Below, in pieces: positions 62,419 to 64,000 of a stretch of DNA of 64,000 nucleotides. A model generated the notes under the pieces. That model did no database searches. It had not been told where the DNA came from and saw only the letters and a list, made by a program, of their open reading frames with translations. Position numbers and translations under genes: made by a program. The stretch's first letter is position 1; the number at the start of each line of letters is the position of its first letter. This stretch comes from a methanogenic archaeon ISO4-H5 (GTDB lineage Archaea > Thermoplasmatota > Thermoplasmata > Methanomassiliicoccales > Methanomethylophilaceae), in NCBI GenBank assembly GCA_001560915.1, contig CP014214.1:1116001-1180000 (forward strand), given 5' to 3'.

Positions 62419-64000
62419 TCAGTACTTTCCGCGTCCGCGCTTGGGGGTGTCGCGGTTAGAAGGGTATCTCTTCTTGGGGGTATCACGATTTGATGGATAT
62501 CTCTTTGGGGTGTCGCGGTTCGATTCGTAGCGCTTGGGACGGTCGGAATGCTCCCTGGGGCGATCTCCGAAGTCCCTCCTGGGCCTGTCCTCTCCGTCGA
62601 ACCTGGGCTTCCTGTCGCCGTAGTCTCTCCTCGGACGGTCCCCGAAGTCCCTTCTCGGACGGTCACCGTAATCGCGTCTGGGTCTGTCCCCGTAATCCCT
62701 GCGGGGACGATCATCGTATTCACGCCTGGGGCGCTCGGAGTATTCCCTGCGGGGCCTGTCCTCTCCGTCGAACCTGGGCCTCCTGTCATCGTAATCGCGC
62801 CTGGGGCGGTCTCCGAAGTCGCGCCTCGGCCTGTCGCCGTAGTCTCTCCTCGGATGGTCTCCGAAGTCCCTTCTCGGACGGTCGCCGTAATCGCGTCTGG
62901 GTCTGTCTCCGTAATCCCTGCGGGGACGGTATCCGTCGCCGTGGCGGTCGGAAGGACGGTCATGGAATTCCCTGCGGAGATATCCGCGGTCCCCGAAGTC
63001 CCTCCTGGGCCTGTCGCCGTAGTCCCTGCGGACCCTGTCGCGGTATCCGCCCTCGCGGCGTCCGTATCCGCGGGATTCCCTGGGGCGCCTCTCCTCCACG
63101 GTATCATCGAACTCCTCGATCTCGGCGTCGTCCTCGGCGTCAGCCTCTTCGGACTCCTCCTGACGCTTCTTCTCGTAGTTCTTGTAGCGGTTCTCCCTGC
63201 GCCTGTCGAAGGTGTCCTCCTCTTCGTGGTATCTCTTCTTCTCGGGTGCGGGGGATATGGTCACGGGTTTGCCGTTGTACTCGCAGCCGGACATGTTCTC
63301 GAGAACGTAATCGGAGTGGTCGAGGGATACCTCCACGAAAGAGACGTCGTCCTTGAGACCGACCTTGCCGATGGCGTCCTCGGGAAGGTTGGCACGCTGC
63401 CTTATGAAGTCGGCGATATCGCTGCGCTTGACCCCGTCCGCCTTGCCGAGGCTGATCTCGAGGGTGGCGAATCCCTCCCTCTCCGTGCTTCCGGACTTGG
63501 CCTGGCTGTTGTTCCTGTGTTTCTCGACCTTCATCTTCCTTTCCTTCTTCGGACGTTCCCTGAATACCATCTCGTGTACGGCGTCGATGGGCTCGAGGCC
63601 GTCTGGTGTGATCTTCTCCATCTCGGTGTCGGCTTCCTCCTCGCACATGCGCACGAGCTTCCTGTCGCGGGGGTTTACCAGCGAAACCGAGATTCCTTCC
63701 TTCCCCGCCCTTCCGGTCCTGCCTATCCTGTGCAGGTAGGTCTCCGGATCGATGGGTAGGTCATAATTAATGACGAGGTCCACGTCCCTGACGTCGAGAC
63801 CCCTGGCGGCCACGTCGGTGGCCAGTAATGTGAGTATGTGGTTGTCCCTGAAGTCGCCGATGACCCTCTCCCTCAGCTTCTGGGGCATGTCTCCGTGTAA
63901 GGTTCCCACCTTCACTCCCTCGGCCTTCAGTTCCTGATATATTTCGTCGACCATGGATTTGGTGGCGAAGAAGACGATGGTCTTGGGGGTTCCCTTCTCC
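62419..64000 (-). CDS. DEAD-box RNA helicase with DbpA-like domain and Arg/Asp/Gly-rich tail (partial)
   Basis: The 5' part lies beyond the window. Visible: helicase lobe 2 (TIVFFATKSMVDEIY, GTLHGDMPQKLRERV, LLATDVAARGLDVRDVDLVINYD, HRIGRTGRAGKEG), then a DbpA-type RNA-binding domain (SDIADFIRQRANLPEDAIGK ... GCEYNGKPVTISP). A roughly 250-residue tail follows, built from repeats of DRPRRDYGD/DRPRRDFGD and ending in repeats of SNRDTPK. Such tails bind RNA and promote condensates. Long open frames on the opposite strand come from the tail's repeats. Confidence 0.92.
   Translation of the reverse strand, partial: EKGTPKTIVFFATKSMVDEIYQELKAEGVKVGTLHGDMPQKLRERVIGDFRDNHILTLLATDVAARGLDVRDVDLVINYDLPIDPETYLHRIGRTGRAGKEGISVSLVNPRDRKLVRMCEEEADTEMEKITPDGLEPIDAVHEMVFRERPKKERKMKVEKHRNNSQAKSGSTEREGFATLEISLGKADGVKRSDIADFIRQRANLPEDAIGKVGLKDDVSFVEVSLDHSDYVLENMSGCEYNGKPVTISPAPEKKRYHEEEDTFDRRRENRYKNYEKKRQEESEEADAEDDAEIEEFDDTVEERRPRESRGYGRREGGYRDRVRRDYGDRPRRDFGDRGYLRREFHDRPSDRHGDGYRPRRDYGDRPRRDYGDRPRRDFGDHPRRDYGDRPRRDFGDRPRRDYDDRRPRFDGEDRPRREYSERPRREYDDRPRRDYGDRPRRDYGDRPRRDFGDRPRRDYGDRKPRFDGEDRPRRDFGDRPREHSDRPKRYESNRDTPKRYPSNRDTPKKRYPSNRDTPKRGRGKY

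Noticed and set aside
62548-63759. Long plus-strand open frames opposite the DEAD helicase tail
   Set aside because: They are low-complexity translations of the repeated Arg/Asp/Gly-coding DNA.

Overview
This window comes from an archaeal chromosome, most likely a methylotrophic methanogen of the Methanomassiliicoccales (Methanomethylophilaceae-like). The evidence is a group II chaperonin (thermosome), archaeal NreA and TrkA/TrkH, TATA-box promoters, UroD-fold methylcobamide:CoM methyltransferases paired with corrinoid proteins, and a RamA-type corrinoid activator. I read the stop codons of about 58 believable genes and every one is TGA or TAA; none is TAG. That fits a genome that decodes UAG as pyrrolysine (Pyl), although no pyl genes lie in the window.

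Layout. 0-3.3 kb: cysteine desulfurase, a small ribbon-helix-helix-like protein and the thermosome. 3.4-10.4 kb: two divergent methyl-transfer clusters (UroD-fold methyltransferase plus corrinoid protein, with an MFS transporter and RamA), neither with a substrate-specific MtxB gene. 10.4-12.6 kb: radical SAM protein and the PCNA-binding repair protein NreA. 12.8-17.7 kb: ppx-ppk-hisD. 17.9-22.0 kb: TrkA, TrkH and a Bcr/CflA-type exporter. 22.1-24.3 kb: two divergent repeat-rich proteins of unknown role. 24.4-26.3 kb: AAA ATPase plus DUF4435 pair resembling the PARIS (AriA/AriB) anti-phage system. 26.4-29.5 kb: paired SMR transporters, a 47-residue Cys-rich protein, XseA/XseB and a hotdog thioesterase.

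29.6-41.0 kb is an island of visibly lower G+C, with a transposase remnant on its left and decayed ORFs on its right. It holds a type I-E CRISPR-Cas locus: Cas3, Cas8e, Cse2, Cas7e, Cas5e, Cas6e, a Cas1/Cas2 remnant and an array of 36 repeats and 35 spacers. cas3 is open from 30410 to 32905 only if two in-frame TAG codons (21 and 239) are read as sense. The adaptation genes have collapsed into one 165-codon ORF that joins the N-terminal third of Cas1e to the C-terminal half of Cas2e, so spacer acquisition should be dead while interference looks intact. Two spacers 21 positions apart encode the same ten-residue viral peptide with only synonymous differences.

41.1-53.9 kb carries accessory and housekeeping genes: a MarR regulator with a palindromic operator, a Ca2+/cation antiporter, ABC-F, a thymidylate kinase-like protein, a PAP2-like protein, a rifampicin-phosphotransferase-like dikinase with a lipocalin-like partner, a dolichol-kinase-like protein, AIM24 and tandem membrane paralogues. 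53.9-61.5 kb is a tight four-gene operon: two paralogous proteins with duplicated TerB-N-like modules and a TerB-C-like end, a BrxD-like ATPase and a BrxHI/Lhr-like helicase. It is a candidate DNA-processing or defence system. 61.5-64 kb: a hypothetical protein and a DEAD-box RNA helicase with a long Arg/Asp/Gly tail, cut by the window edge.
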